Shown in pieces: positions 27,754 to 34,443 of a stretch of 52,246 nucleotides of DNA. The DNA comes from Rhodovulum sp. PH10 (GTDB lineage: Bacteria; Pseudomonadota; Alphaproteobacteria; Rhizobiales; Xanthobacteraceae): the NCBI RefSeq assembly GCF_000293785.1, contig NZ_AKZI01000063.1:1-52246 (forward strand). Direction: 5' to 3'. Numbering within the stretch: the stretch's first letter is position 1; each line of letters starts with the position of its first letter. A program made the position numbers and the translations under genes. The notes below the pieces were generated by a model. That model saw only the letters and a list, made by a program, of their open reading frames with translations. It ran no database searches and was not told the origin of the DNA.

Positions 27754-28461
27754 TCACGCCCCCGCCGCGCCGACGGTCATGCCGCCGCACACATAGAGCA
27801 CCTGGCCGGTGACGAAGCCGCTGCGATCGTCGAGCAGGAAGGCGACCGCGTGCGCGACGTCCTCGGGCGTGCCCATGCGCTTGACCGGCACCGCCTCGAT
27901 GATCGCCTTGGTGCGCGGGCTGTCGGGCGGGTTGTTGCGCTCGAACAGATCGGTGCGGATCGGGCCCGGACCGACTGCGTTCACCGTGACGCTGTGCGCG
28001 CCGAGCTCGAGCGCCCACACCTTTGCCATGCCGATCAGCCCGGCCTTTGTCGCGGCGTAAGCGCTGCGCAGCTCCTTGCCGAGCGCCGCGCGCGAGGCCA
28101 TGTTGACGATCCGCCCGAACCCGGCCGCCTTCATTCCGGGCACCAGTGCCTTGGTGCATTGGAGCGTGCAGCGCAGATTGAGCGCCACCACCGCGTCGAA
28201 ATCCTCGAGCGTCTGCTCCTCGAGCGGCGCCGGGCGGATGATGCCGACATTGTTGACGAGGCGGGTGATCGGCCCGCCTGCCAGCGCCTCGTCGAGCGCA
28301 GCGGCGGTCGCCTTCGGATCGGACAGGTCGGCGCGGATGCCGTCGCCGGCGACGTCGATCGTCACCACGTCGTACCCTTCGGCGCGGCAACGCTCGGCGG
28401 TCGCACGACCGATGCCCCCTGCCCCGCCGGTGATCAGCACACGGTTTTTCGTCGTCATCAT
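27754..28461 (-). CDS. Short-chain dehydrogenase/reductase
   Basis: 235 residues from ATG 28461, ribosome site GGGGGAA; a second ATG follows immediately. Cofactor motif VLITGGAGGIGRATAER, LVNNVGIIRP, catalytic Ser in NMASRAALGKE and YxxK in SAYAATKAG mark a classical SDR. The Asp after beta-2 (TIDVAGDG) suggests NAD preference. It is coupled to the 3-hydroxyacyl-CoA-dehydrogenase-like gene. The substrate is probably a 3-hydroxy or 3-keto acid in the same pathway, but it is not determinable from sequence. Confidence 0.87.
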   Translation of the reverse strand: MMTTKNRVLITGGAGGIGRATAERCRAEGYDVVTIDVAGDGIRADLSDPKATAAALDEALAGGPITRLVNNVGIIRPAPLEEQTLEDFDAVVALNLRCTLQCTKALVPGMKAAGFGRIVNMASRAALGKELRSAYAATKAGLIGMAKVWALELGAHSVTVNAVGPGPIRTDLFERNNPPDSPRTKAIIEAVPVKRMGTPEDVAHAVAFLLDDRSGFVTGQVLYVCGGMTVGAAGA

Positions 28462-28628
28462 TTCCCCCGTTTTTCTTCGCGTCTCGTCCGGATGTTTCGG
28501 ACGACGCGCGCAAAAGGATGCGCGTCCGAAAAACCGGAATGTTTCGGCGTGCAGCGGCCTCCCCGTCGCGAGGATGGAAAGGCCGTCACGTGAGCGACGT
28601 GTCGCGTCCGGCGGGCGCCGGGCGGATC

Positions 28629-29681
28629 TCAGACGGTGGCGACGGGCGTCAGGGGCGAGGCGATGGCGCCCGGCAGGAAGAGTGGCGGAGCAGTCAGAAG
28701 AAAGCGGTTGCGGCCGTGCGCCCGCAGCCAGTCGGCGAGCGGCGTCAGCCGCCACAGCTCGCCGAGATGCAGCCCGAGCTTGAACAGGCAGTGCTCGTGC
28801 AGCGGCAGCGCCGCACAGCAGTCACCGCCGTCCTGCGCCGGGAACGCCTCGACGGCGTAATTGTCGGCCGCGAGCGCGGCGATGCCGCTGTCGGAAATCC
28901 ACTGCAGCAAGCGCTGGTCACGCCCGTCCAGCACCGCGCCAAAACCGTGCAGCACCGAAGGGTCGGGCTCGCGTTTCATCTCCAGCACGCGCTCGGCATA
29001 ACCGGTGTGCAGGCAGAGAATGTCGCCGCTCTCGACCTCGACGCGGTCGGCCTCGAACGCCCGCATCAGCGCGTCGTAGCCGATCAGCGGGCGATCGGTG
29101 CCGAAATGCTTCGCGAGGTCGACCAGCACGCCGCGGCCCTGCACGCAGGTCGCCGCCATCTGCTCGATGCCGAGCGCTGCCGCGGTCGACGAGCTTTTCG
29201 TCACGACCTCCTGCGGCACGCCGCAATCGTGCACGTCCTCGGGGCCGACGATCTCCTTGTCGGCACGAAAGCCGTTGTAATAGACCGGCTCGGGCTCACC
29301 GTCGCCATCGGCGTCGAACATGCTGCCGACATGCGCGAGCCCGTCCCACTGGGTGGAATACTGGGTGTGCAGGATGACGAGATCGTCGCACAGCACATCG
29401 GTGCGGCCGGGCTCGAGCGCGCCGAAGCGGCAGTTGTAGTTGACGGTGCCGCGACGCAGCGTCGGCCGCGTCACCGGCGGATGGCGGTTGGGATTGAGGC
29501 CGCAGCCGCCGGGATAATCGAGCGGCAGGCTGAGGCAGAACGAAAGACCTTCCGTCACCTCGGCGGCGCCCTGGCGCACCTTTTCGGGAGTCAGCAGATT
29601 GAGCCGTCCCACCTGGTCGTCGGGGCCGAAATCGCCCCAGTTGGCGCCCGGTGGTCGTCGCGTCCAGCGTTGCGTGGCCAT
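28629..29681 (-). CDS. Cyclase-family metal-dependent hydrolase
   Basis: 350 residues. The kynurenine formamidase/cyclase superfamily (PF04199) is recognised from WGDFGPDDQVGRLNLLTPE, YSTQWDGLAHVGSMFDADG at the usual HxGTHxDxP metal site, GRGVLVDLA, LCLHTGY and AADNYAVEAFP. The QWDGLAHV form belongs to the long subfamily found in catabolic clusters; some relatives hydrolyse cyclic amides or lactones. Position between pcaJ and the SDR suggests it opens a ring or lactone upstream of the CoA-transferase step. Substrate unknown. Confidence 0.83.
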   Translation of the reverse strand: MATQRWTRRPPGANWGDFGPDDQVGRLNLLTPEKVRQGAAEVTEGLSFCLSLPLDYPGGCGLNPNRHPPVTRPTLRRGTVNYNCRFGALEPGRTDVLCDDLVILHTQYSTQWDGLAHVGSMFDADGDGEPEPVYYNGFRADKEIVGPEDVHDCGVPQEVVTKSSSTAAALGIEQMAATCVQGRGVLVDLAKHFGTDRPLIGYDALMRAFEADRVEVESGDILCLHTGYAERVLEMKREPDPSVLHGFGAVLDGRDQRLLQWISDSGIAALAADNYAVEAFPAQDGGDCCAALPLHEHCLFKLGLHLGELWRLTPLADWLRAHGRNRFLLTAPPLFLPGAIASPLTPVATV

Positions 29682-29795
29682 GTGTCTCTCCCCCGAGTGG
29701 CCCTGTTCTGTCGTGATGTTCGGTCTTGCGGACCACTCCTCGAAATACCCGGTATGGAAAGCGCCCGACGAAGCCGTTCCGGCGGACGCCGAGCG

Positions 29796-30443
29796 TCAGA
29801 TCCCCTCGGCGAGACGGACCGGGACCAGGCCCTGCAGCGCGTCGAGAGACAACCCCTCGACGCGTGCGCGCACCGACACGCCTTTCGGCGTCACGTCGAA
29901 CACGGCGAGGTCGGTGTAGATGCGGGTGACGCAGGCGAGGCCGGTGAGCGGATAGGTGCACTCGGGCACCAGCTTGCTCTCGCCCTTCTTGGTGAGCAAG
30001 TCCATCATCACGAACACCTGGCGCGCGCCGGCGGCGAGATCCATCGCGCCGCCGACCGCGGGAATTGCGCCCGGCTTGCCGGTCGACCAATTGGCGAGGT
30101 CGCCGTGCTCGGACACCTGAAACGCGCCCATGATCGCGATGTCGAGCCGGCCGGAGCGCATCATCGCGAACGAGGTCGCGTGATCGAAGAAGCAGGCGCC
30201 GGGCAGCACGGTGGTCGGCTGCTTGCCGGCATTGATCAGCTCGGGATCGACCGCGTCCGCGGCCGGCGCCGGGCCCATGCCGAGCAGACCGTTCTCCGAA
30301 TGCAGGATGATCTCCTTGTCGGCGGGCAGGAAGCCCGCGACCATCTCCGGCATACCGATGCCGATATTGACGATGGCGCCGTCCCAGATGTCGTCGGCGA
30401 TGGTCTTTGCGATCTCTTCGCGGGTCCAGGGAACGTAGGTCAT
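29796..30443 (-). CDS. pcaJ: 3-oxoacid CoA-transferase subunit B
   Basis: 215 residues. The catalytic Glu is in the HSENGLLGMGPAP motif. IVNIGIGMPEMVAGFLP, MRSGRLDIAIMGAFQVS and KLVPECTYPLTGLACVTRIY are typical of the beta subunit. It overlaps the alpha subunit gene by four bases (ATGA). With pcaF, catC and pcaD in the same operon the natural reading is 3-oxoadipate:succinyl-CoA transferase (PcaJ/CatJ), but a succinyl-CoA:3-ketoacid transferase (ScoB) activity cannot be excluded, especially beside an AtoE carrier. Confidence 0.87.
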   Translation of the reverse strand: MTYVPWTREEIAKTIADDIWDGAIVNIGIGMPEMVAGFLPADKEIILHSENGLLGMGPAPAADAVDPELINAGKQPTTVLPGACFFDHATSFAMMRSGRLDIAIMGAFQVSEHGDLANWSTGKPGAIPAVGGAMDLAAGARQVFVMMDLLTKKGESKLVPECTYPLTGLACVTRIYTDLAVFDVTPKGVSVRARVEGLSLDALQGLVPVRLAEGI

Positions 30444-31132
30444 GCCGCGGCCTCCGTGGTGGGATGTGCGGCACCGAGCGCGACGACGCGCGAGACGAAG
30501 ATGCCGGGTGTCACGACGACTTCCGGGTCGAGCTCGCCGAGTTCGACGATGCGGTCCACCTGCACCACCGAGGTTTTTGCCGCCATCGCCATGATCGGCC
30601 CGAAATTGCGCGCCGTCTTGCGGTAGACGAGGTTGCCCCAGCGGTCGGCGAGATGCGCCTTGATCAGCGCGTAGTCGGCCTTGATCGGATAGTCGAGCAC
30701 GTAGCCGCGCCCGTCGATCACCCGGGTCTCCTTGCCGTCGGCGAGCGGCGTGCCGTAGCTGGTCGGCGTGAAGAATCCGCCGAGCCCGGCGCCCGCCGCC
30801 CGGATGCGCTCGGCGAGATTGCCCTGCGGCACCAGCTCGAGCTCGATTCTGCCGGCGCGAAACAGCTCGTCGAACACGAAGCTGTCGGTCTGGCGCGGGA
30901 ACGAGCAGATCACCTTGCGCACCCGCCCCGCCTTCAGCAGCGCGGCCAGCCCGACGGTGCCGTTGCCGGCATTGTTGCTGACGATCGTGAGGTCCTTTGC
31001 GCCCTGTGCGATCAGCGCATCGATCAGCTCGCTCGGCATGCCCGCCATCCCGAAGCCGCCGACCAGCACGGTCGCGCCATCGGGGACGTCGGCGAGGCAC
31101 TCCTGCGCCGTGGAACGGACTTTCGACAGCAT
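30440..31132 (-). CDS. pcaI: 3-oxoacid CoA-transferase subunit A
   Basis: 230 residues from ATG 31132, with a strong ribosome site AAAGGAGAC. ATVLVGGFGMAGMPSELI, LTIVSNNAGNGTVGLA, EVVVTPGIFVSRVV and the EELVPQGNL-like block ELELVPQGNLAERI mark the alpha subunit. It is the first gene of the long minus-strand catabolic operon and lies divergently from the PcaR-type regulator, with the operator between them. Confidence 0.88.
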   Translation of the reverse strand: MLSKVRSTAQECLADVPDGATVLVGGFGMAGMPSELIDALIAQGAKDLTIVSNNAGNGTVGLAALLKAGRVRKVICSFPRQTDSFVFDELFRAGRIELELVPQGNLAERIRAAGAGLGGFFTPTSYGTPLADGKETRVIDGRGYVLDYPIKADYALIKAHLADRWGNLVYRKTARNFGPIMAMAAKTSVVQVDRIVELGELDPEVVVTPGIFVSRVVALGAAHPTTEAAA

Positions 31133-31306
31133 GGGCGGTGTCTCCTTTCCCGGTCCCGCGACGGATCGCTCGCACGCGACCGTGCGGTCGCGCTGCGCCG
31201 GAAGGCTCCGTCGCCTGGCAACAATGAAGGGGGTCTCGAGCAGCAGGCACCCGACGGCCGGGACGATCGGGCGATCGCCTTCGGTGGCCGGTTGGTCTCT
31301 CGTCAC

Positions 31307-31343
31307 AAAGTTCGTCTACCGAACTTTAATCCGTACAACGAAC
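31307..31343. promoter_or_regulatory. PcaR/PcaU-type operator: palindrome plus third half-site
   Basis: AAAGTTCG at 31307-31314 and CGAACTTT at 31320-31327 form a perfect 8-bp inverted repeat around TCTAC. A third CGAAC lies at 31339-31343, in direct orientation to the right arm and 19 bases away. IclR regulators of the PcaU group are known to bind a palindrome plus one extra direct repeat, and GTTCG half-sites are characteristic of PcaR targets. It lies in the 302-base divergent gap between pcaI and the regulator, about 90 bases before the regulator start. The rest of that gap holds only the leaders of the two genes. Confidence 0.75.
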
Positions 31344-31434
31344 ATGTTGCGACCAAAGTCGAAGGCCGTCAAGAGGTGTGCGGGACGGGGCCGGACGACC
31401 GTCGCGATCGAGAAAACGGCCGACGGAGAGAGCC

Positions 31435-32253
31435 ATGGCGCAGCACGACGAGACGGACGACGGGCCCGAGGCGGGCGACGGCGAATCGGGGGAATTCGTG
31501 CGGGCGCTCGCCCGCGGGCTGGCGGTGATCGAGGCGTTCGACCAGCAGCATTCGCGGCTCACGCTGACCGAGGTCGCGCGCCGCACCGGCGTCAGCCGCG
31601 CCACCGCCCGCCGCCTGCTGCACACGCTGACGACGCTCGGCTACGCCGCCCAGATCGGGCGCGAGTTCACGCTGCGGCCGAAGGTTTTGAGCCTCGGCCT
31701 CGCCTATGTCTCGTCGTTCTCGCTGACCAGCCTCGCCCGCCCCTATATGGAGGAGCTGGTCGAGGCGGTGCACGAATCGTGCTCGATCTCGGTGCTGGAC
31801 GGCACCGAGATCGTCTATGTCGCGCGCGTGCCGGCCAAGCGCATCATGTCGATCGACATCGGCGTCGGCACCCGCCTGCCGGCGGTCACCACATCGATGG
31901 GCCGGGTGCTGCTCGCCGCCCTGCCCGAGGACGAGCTCGACCGCACGATCGCCGCCTCGCGGAGCCACCTCGCAGCGCCGACCGCGACGCGGCGCGCGGC
32001 CCTCGAGCCGGACGCGCTGAGACAGAAGATCCGCGACTGCGCGCGGCAGGGCTGGGCGATGGTCGATCAGGAGCTGGAGGACGGCCTGCGCTCGGTCGCG
32101 GTGCCGATCCACGGGCAGAACGGCGCGGTGGTCGCGGCGATGAATCTCGGCACCCACGCCGCGCTGGTGCCGCAGAAGCGCTTGCTCGGCGAATATCTGC
32201 CGGCGCTGCAGCGGGCGGCGGAGGCGATCTCGCGCGCGATGCGGCTCACCTGA
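31435..32253 (+). CDS. pcaR: IclR-family regulator, PcaR type
   Basis: 272 residues from ATG 31435 (CGGAGAG upstream); a longer in-frame start adds 19 residues of Arg-rich sequence. The winged-helix domain runs from VRALARGLAVIEAFDQQH through LTEVARRTGVSRATARRLLHTL. The effector domain has SCSISVLDGTEIVYVARVPA, DIGVGTRLPAVTTSMGRVLLAAL and WAMVDQELEDGLRSVAVPI, all close to the PcaR/PcaU/PobR branch. It probably senses beta-ketoadipate or a related intermediate and activates the divergent pcaIJ...pcaD operon, and may autoregulate. Confidence 0.85.
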   Translation: MAQHDETDDGPEAGDGESGEFVRALARGLAVIEAFDQQHSRLTLTEVARRTGVSRATARRLLHTLTTLGYAAQIGREFTLRPKVLSLGLAYVSSFSLTSLARPYMEELVEAVHESCSISVLDGTEIVYVARVPAKRIMSIDIGVGTRLPAVTTSMGRVLLAALPEDELDRTIAASRSHLAAPTATRRAALEPDALRQKIRDCARQGWAMVDQELEDGLRSVAVPIHGQNGAVVAAMNLGTHAALVPQKRLLGEYLPALQRAAEAISRAMRLT

Positions 32254-32280
32254 CGGCGCGGCGGTTCCTGCAATATGGAG

Positions 32281-32308
32281 ACGCCGGCGATCCGCGGATC
32301 GCCGGCGT
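32281..32308. terminator. Perfect 28-bp inverted repeat after pcaR
   Basis: ACGCCGGCGATCCG at 32281-32294 is followed directly by its exact complement CGGATCGCCGGCGT at 32295-32308, 14-bp arms with no spacer; in RNA the tip would open to a small loop. It lies 28 bases after the pcaR stop. TTCTCGTT follows rather than a U-tract. It probably acts as a terminator or 3'-end stabiliser. Confidence 0.6.
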
Positions 32309-32360
32309 TCTCGTTCGGGTCCGCGGGCGACGGAGGGAGCCGCCGCCCGAAATCCCCGAA

Positions 32361-32518
32361 ATCATACCACCGGCGGGACACTATGACCTCATCCTGAGGG
32401 TCGCCGAAGGCGACATCTCGAAGGATGAGGCCCGCACCGTGGCCTCGCCCTTCGAGACGCACTCCTTCGGAGTGCTCCTCAGGACGAGGTCGGACTCTAT
32501 CGCCGTTGGTATCAGATC
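32361..32518. repeat. Dispersed intergenic repeat, long copy
   Basis: 158 bases from ATCATA to TATCAGATC. It contains two adjacent imperfect hairpins: TGACCTCATCCTGAGGG pairing loosely toward TCGAAGGATGAGG, and CTTCGAGACGCACTCC toward GGAGTGCTCCTCAGGACGAGG. It matches the copy at 23628-23725 at both ends. Its right edge contributes the TGA stop codon of dctA, exactly as the other copy does for catC. It has no coding content and is probably a non-autonomous palindromic element. Confidence 0.85.
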
Positions 32519-33831
32519 GAGGCGGCGGCCTCGTCGTCTCTCCGCGCGGCATCGAACTCGCCGCAGCACTTCGCCACCGCGACGGTCGCCACCACGTTGC
32601 CGATCACGTTGCAGCAGGAGCCGGCCATCGACATGAAGCGCCACACGCCGAAGATCACCGCGAGCCCTTCGAGCGGCACGATGTGGGTGGCGGTGACCAC
32701 CGCGGCGAGCACCACGAACGGGCCGCCGGCGACGGTGGCGATGCCCTTGGTCGAGATCATCATCAGCGCCAGCACGCCGAGCTGCTGCTCCCACGAGAGC
32801 GGCGCGTGATAGGCGTTGGCCATGAAGATGATGCAGAACGACAGCATGATCGAGGCGCCGTCGAGATTGAACGAGTAGCCGGTCGGCAGGATCAGGCCGA
32901 CCGCCTGCTTGGAGGCACCGTAGAGCGGCAGCTTCTCCAGAAGCCGCGGCAGCACCGGCTCGGACGACGCGGTGCCGAGCACGATCACCAGCTCGTCCTT
33001 CACGAACATCAGGAGGTCGAACAGGCTGAAGCGGAAGATCAGGCTGACCGCCCCGAGCACGATCAGCACGAACACCGCGATGGTGAACCAGAAGGTCACC
33101 ACCATGTAGGCGAGCGACACCACCATCGCCGAGCCGTTGGCGCCGACCGCATAGGTGACCGCACCGAAGGTGCCGATCGGCGCGAGCCGCATCACGATGT
33201 TGATGAAGGCGAAGAACGCCGCGGTGATGGTCTGCAGCCCACGCTCGCAGGCGGCCCGCTTCTCGGCCGACAGGCTCAAAAGGCCGAAGCCGAACAGGAG
33301 CGCCAGCACCAGCACCTGCAGAAGCTCGTTGGCGGCGAACGCGCCGACGAAGCTGTCGGGCGTCATGTGGGTGAAGAAGTTGGTGAAATTGATGTGCGCC
33401 TCGGCCGCCTTCTTGGTCACCGCGGCGGCGCCCTTCACCGCGTTGGAGCTCGCCTCGACATTGCCGACGCCGAGCCCGATGCCGAACAGGTTCGCCGCGA
33501 TCATCCCGAACGCCAGCGCGAAGGTCGACACCACCTCGAAATAGACGATGCCGGCGAGCCCGATCTTGCCGACCTTCTTGATGTCGCCGGCACCGAGAAT
33601 GCCGACCGTCACCGTGAGAAACACCAGCGGGCCGACCGCCGCCTTGATCAGCCGGATGAAGATGTCGCCGAAAATCTTCAGCGACACGGCGAAGTCGGGC
33701 CACAGCAGGCCGACCACGATGCCCAGCACCATGCTGACCAGCACCTGGAACCCGAGCCCCGCCCAGAACGGCGACTTCGTCTTCTTGCCGCTCGCCGGTG
33801 CGGCGGCGGCTCCCATTGTCACGTCGGCCAT
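32512..33831 (-). CDS. dctA: C4-dicarboxylate:cation symporter
   Basis: 439 residues from ATG 33831, preceded by GAGGAAGAG; an upstream in-frame ATG would add 15 residues. The DAACS family is evident from FIRLIKAAVGPLVFLTVTVG, NFFTHMTPDSFVGAFAANELLQ, TASSEPVLPRLLEKL, LILPTGYSFNLDG and MAGSCCNVIGNVVATVAVAK. It imports succinate, fumarate and malate across the inner membrane. The C-terminus ends AAASI, with the stop codon inside the edge of a dispersed repeat. No dctBD pair is adjacent. Confidence 0.92.
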   Translation of the reverse strand: MADVTMGAAAAPASGKKTKSPFWAGLGFQVLVSMVLGIVVGLLWPDFAVSLKIFGDIFIRLIKAAVGPLVFLTVTVGILGAGDIKKVGKIGLAGIVYFEVVSTFALAFGMIAANLFGIGLGVGNVEASSNAVKGAAAVTKKAAEAHINFTNFFTHMTPDSFVGAFAANELLQVLVLALLFGFGLLSLSAEKRAACERGLQTITAAFFAFINIVMRLAPIGTFGAVTYAVGANGSAMVVSLAYMVVTFWFTIAVFVLIVLGAVSLIFRFSLFDLLMFVKDELVIVLGTASSEPVLPRLLEKLPLYGASKQAVGLILPTGYSFNLDGASIMLSFCIIFMANAYHAPLSWEQQLGVLALMMISTKGIATVAGGPFVVLAAVVTATHIVPLEGLAVIFGVWRFMSMAGSCCNVIGNVVATVAVAKCCGEFDAARRDDEAAASI

Positions 33832-33912
33832 CTCTTCCTCACTTTTTTGCGTGCCGGCAGTCTGCCCCGCCGCCACGACGTCGTTGTCCTCGAGCCCCGC
33901 AGCCGGGGCGGT

Positions 33913-34443
33913 TCAAGCGGGTTCCGGGGGAAGGGTACGGACGAGGGTTTCGAGAATGCGGAGCGAGGCGGCCTCGGCCTTCTTCGCACCGAGAGATTCG
34001 GTCGGGCGGCAGTCGAGCGCGTGGGTCGCGCACACCTGCACGCAGGCGGGCTTCAGCCCCTCCTCGAGGCGGACCCAGCACAGGTCGCACTTCACCATCG
34101 GCCCGTCGGCGGAGAATTGCGGCGCCCCGAACGGACAGACCAGCGCACAGCTGTGGCAGCCGATGCAGAGATTCTCGTCGACCAGCACGGCGCCCTCGGC
34201 GCCGCGCCGCACGATCGCACGGGTCGGGCACACGGCGATGCACGGCGCGTCGCCGCAATGCTGGCATGCGAGCGACACATGGGCGATGCGCACGTCGGGG
34301 AAGGTGCCGCGCTCGATCGTCGTCACGTGCCGGAAGGCGGCGAGATCGTCGCCCTCGAGGTCGTTCTGGTCCTGGCAGGCGACCACGCAGGCGCGGCAGC
34401 CGGTGCAGCGCGAGACGTCCAGCGAGAAGGCGTATTGCGTCAT
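33913..34443 (-). CDS. 4Fe-4S electron-transfer subunit (NrfC/DmsB-like)
   Basis: 176 residues from ATG 34443. Four Cys clusters can be read: CTGCRACVVAC, CQHCGDAPCIAVC, CIGCHSCALVC and CDLCWVRLEEGLKPACVQVC, sixteen cysteines for four 4Fe-4S centres. No signal peptide. The start overlaps the stop of the molybdopterin subunit gene by four bases (ATGA), so the two form a translationally coupled pair. No membrane-anchor gene (NrfD/DmsC type) is adjacent, so the complex is probably soluble and exchanges electrons with a cytoplasmic donor or acceptor. Confidence 0.9.
   Translation of the reverse strand: MTQYAFSLDVSRCTGCRACVVACQDQNDLEGDDLAAFRHVTTIERGTFPDVRIAHVSLACQHCGDAPCIAVCPTRAIVRRGAEGAVLVDENLCIGCHSCALVCPFGAPQFSADGPMVKCDLCWVRLEEGLKPACVQVCATHALDCRPTESLGAKKAEAASLRILETLVRTLPPEPA

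Noticed and set aside
32381-32552. Short reading frames within the dispersed repeat with related peptides at 23.7 and 32.4 kb
   Set aside because: The protein similarity only reflects DNA similarity of the repeat. There are no starts, and the phase differs in the middle.
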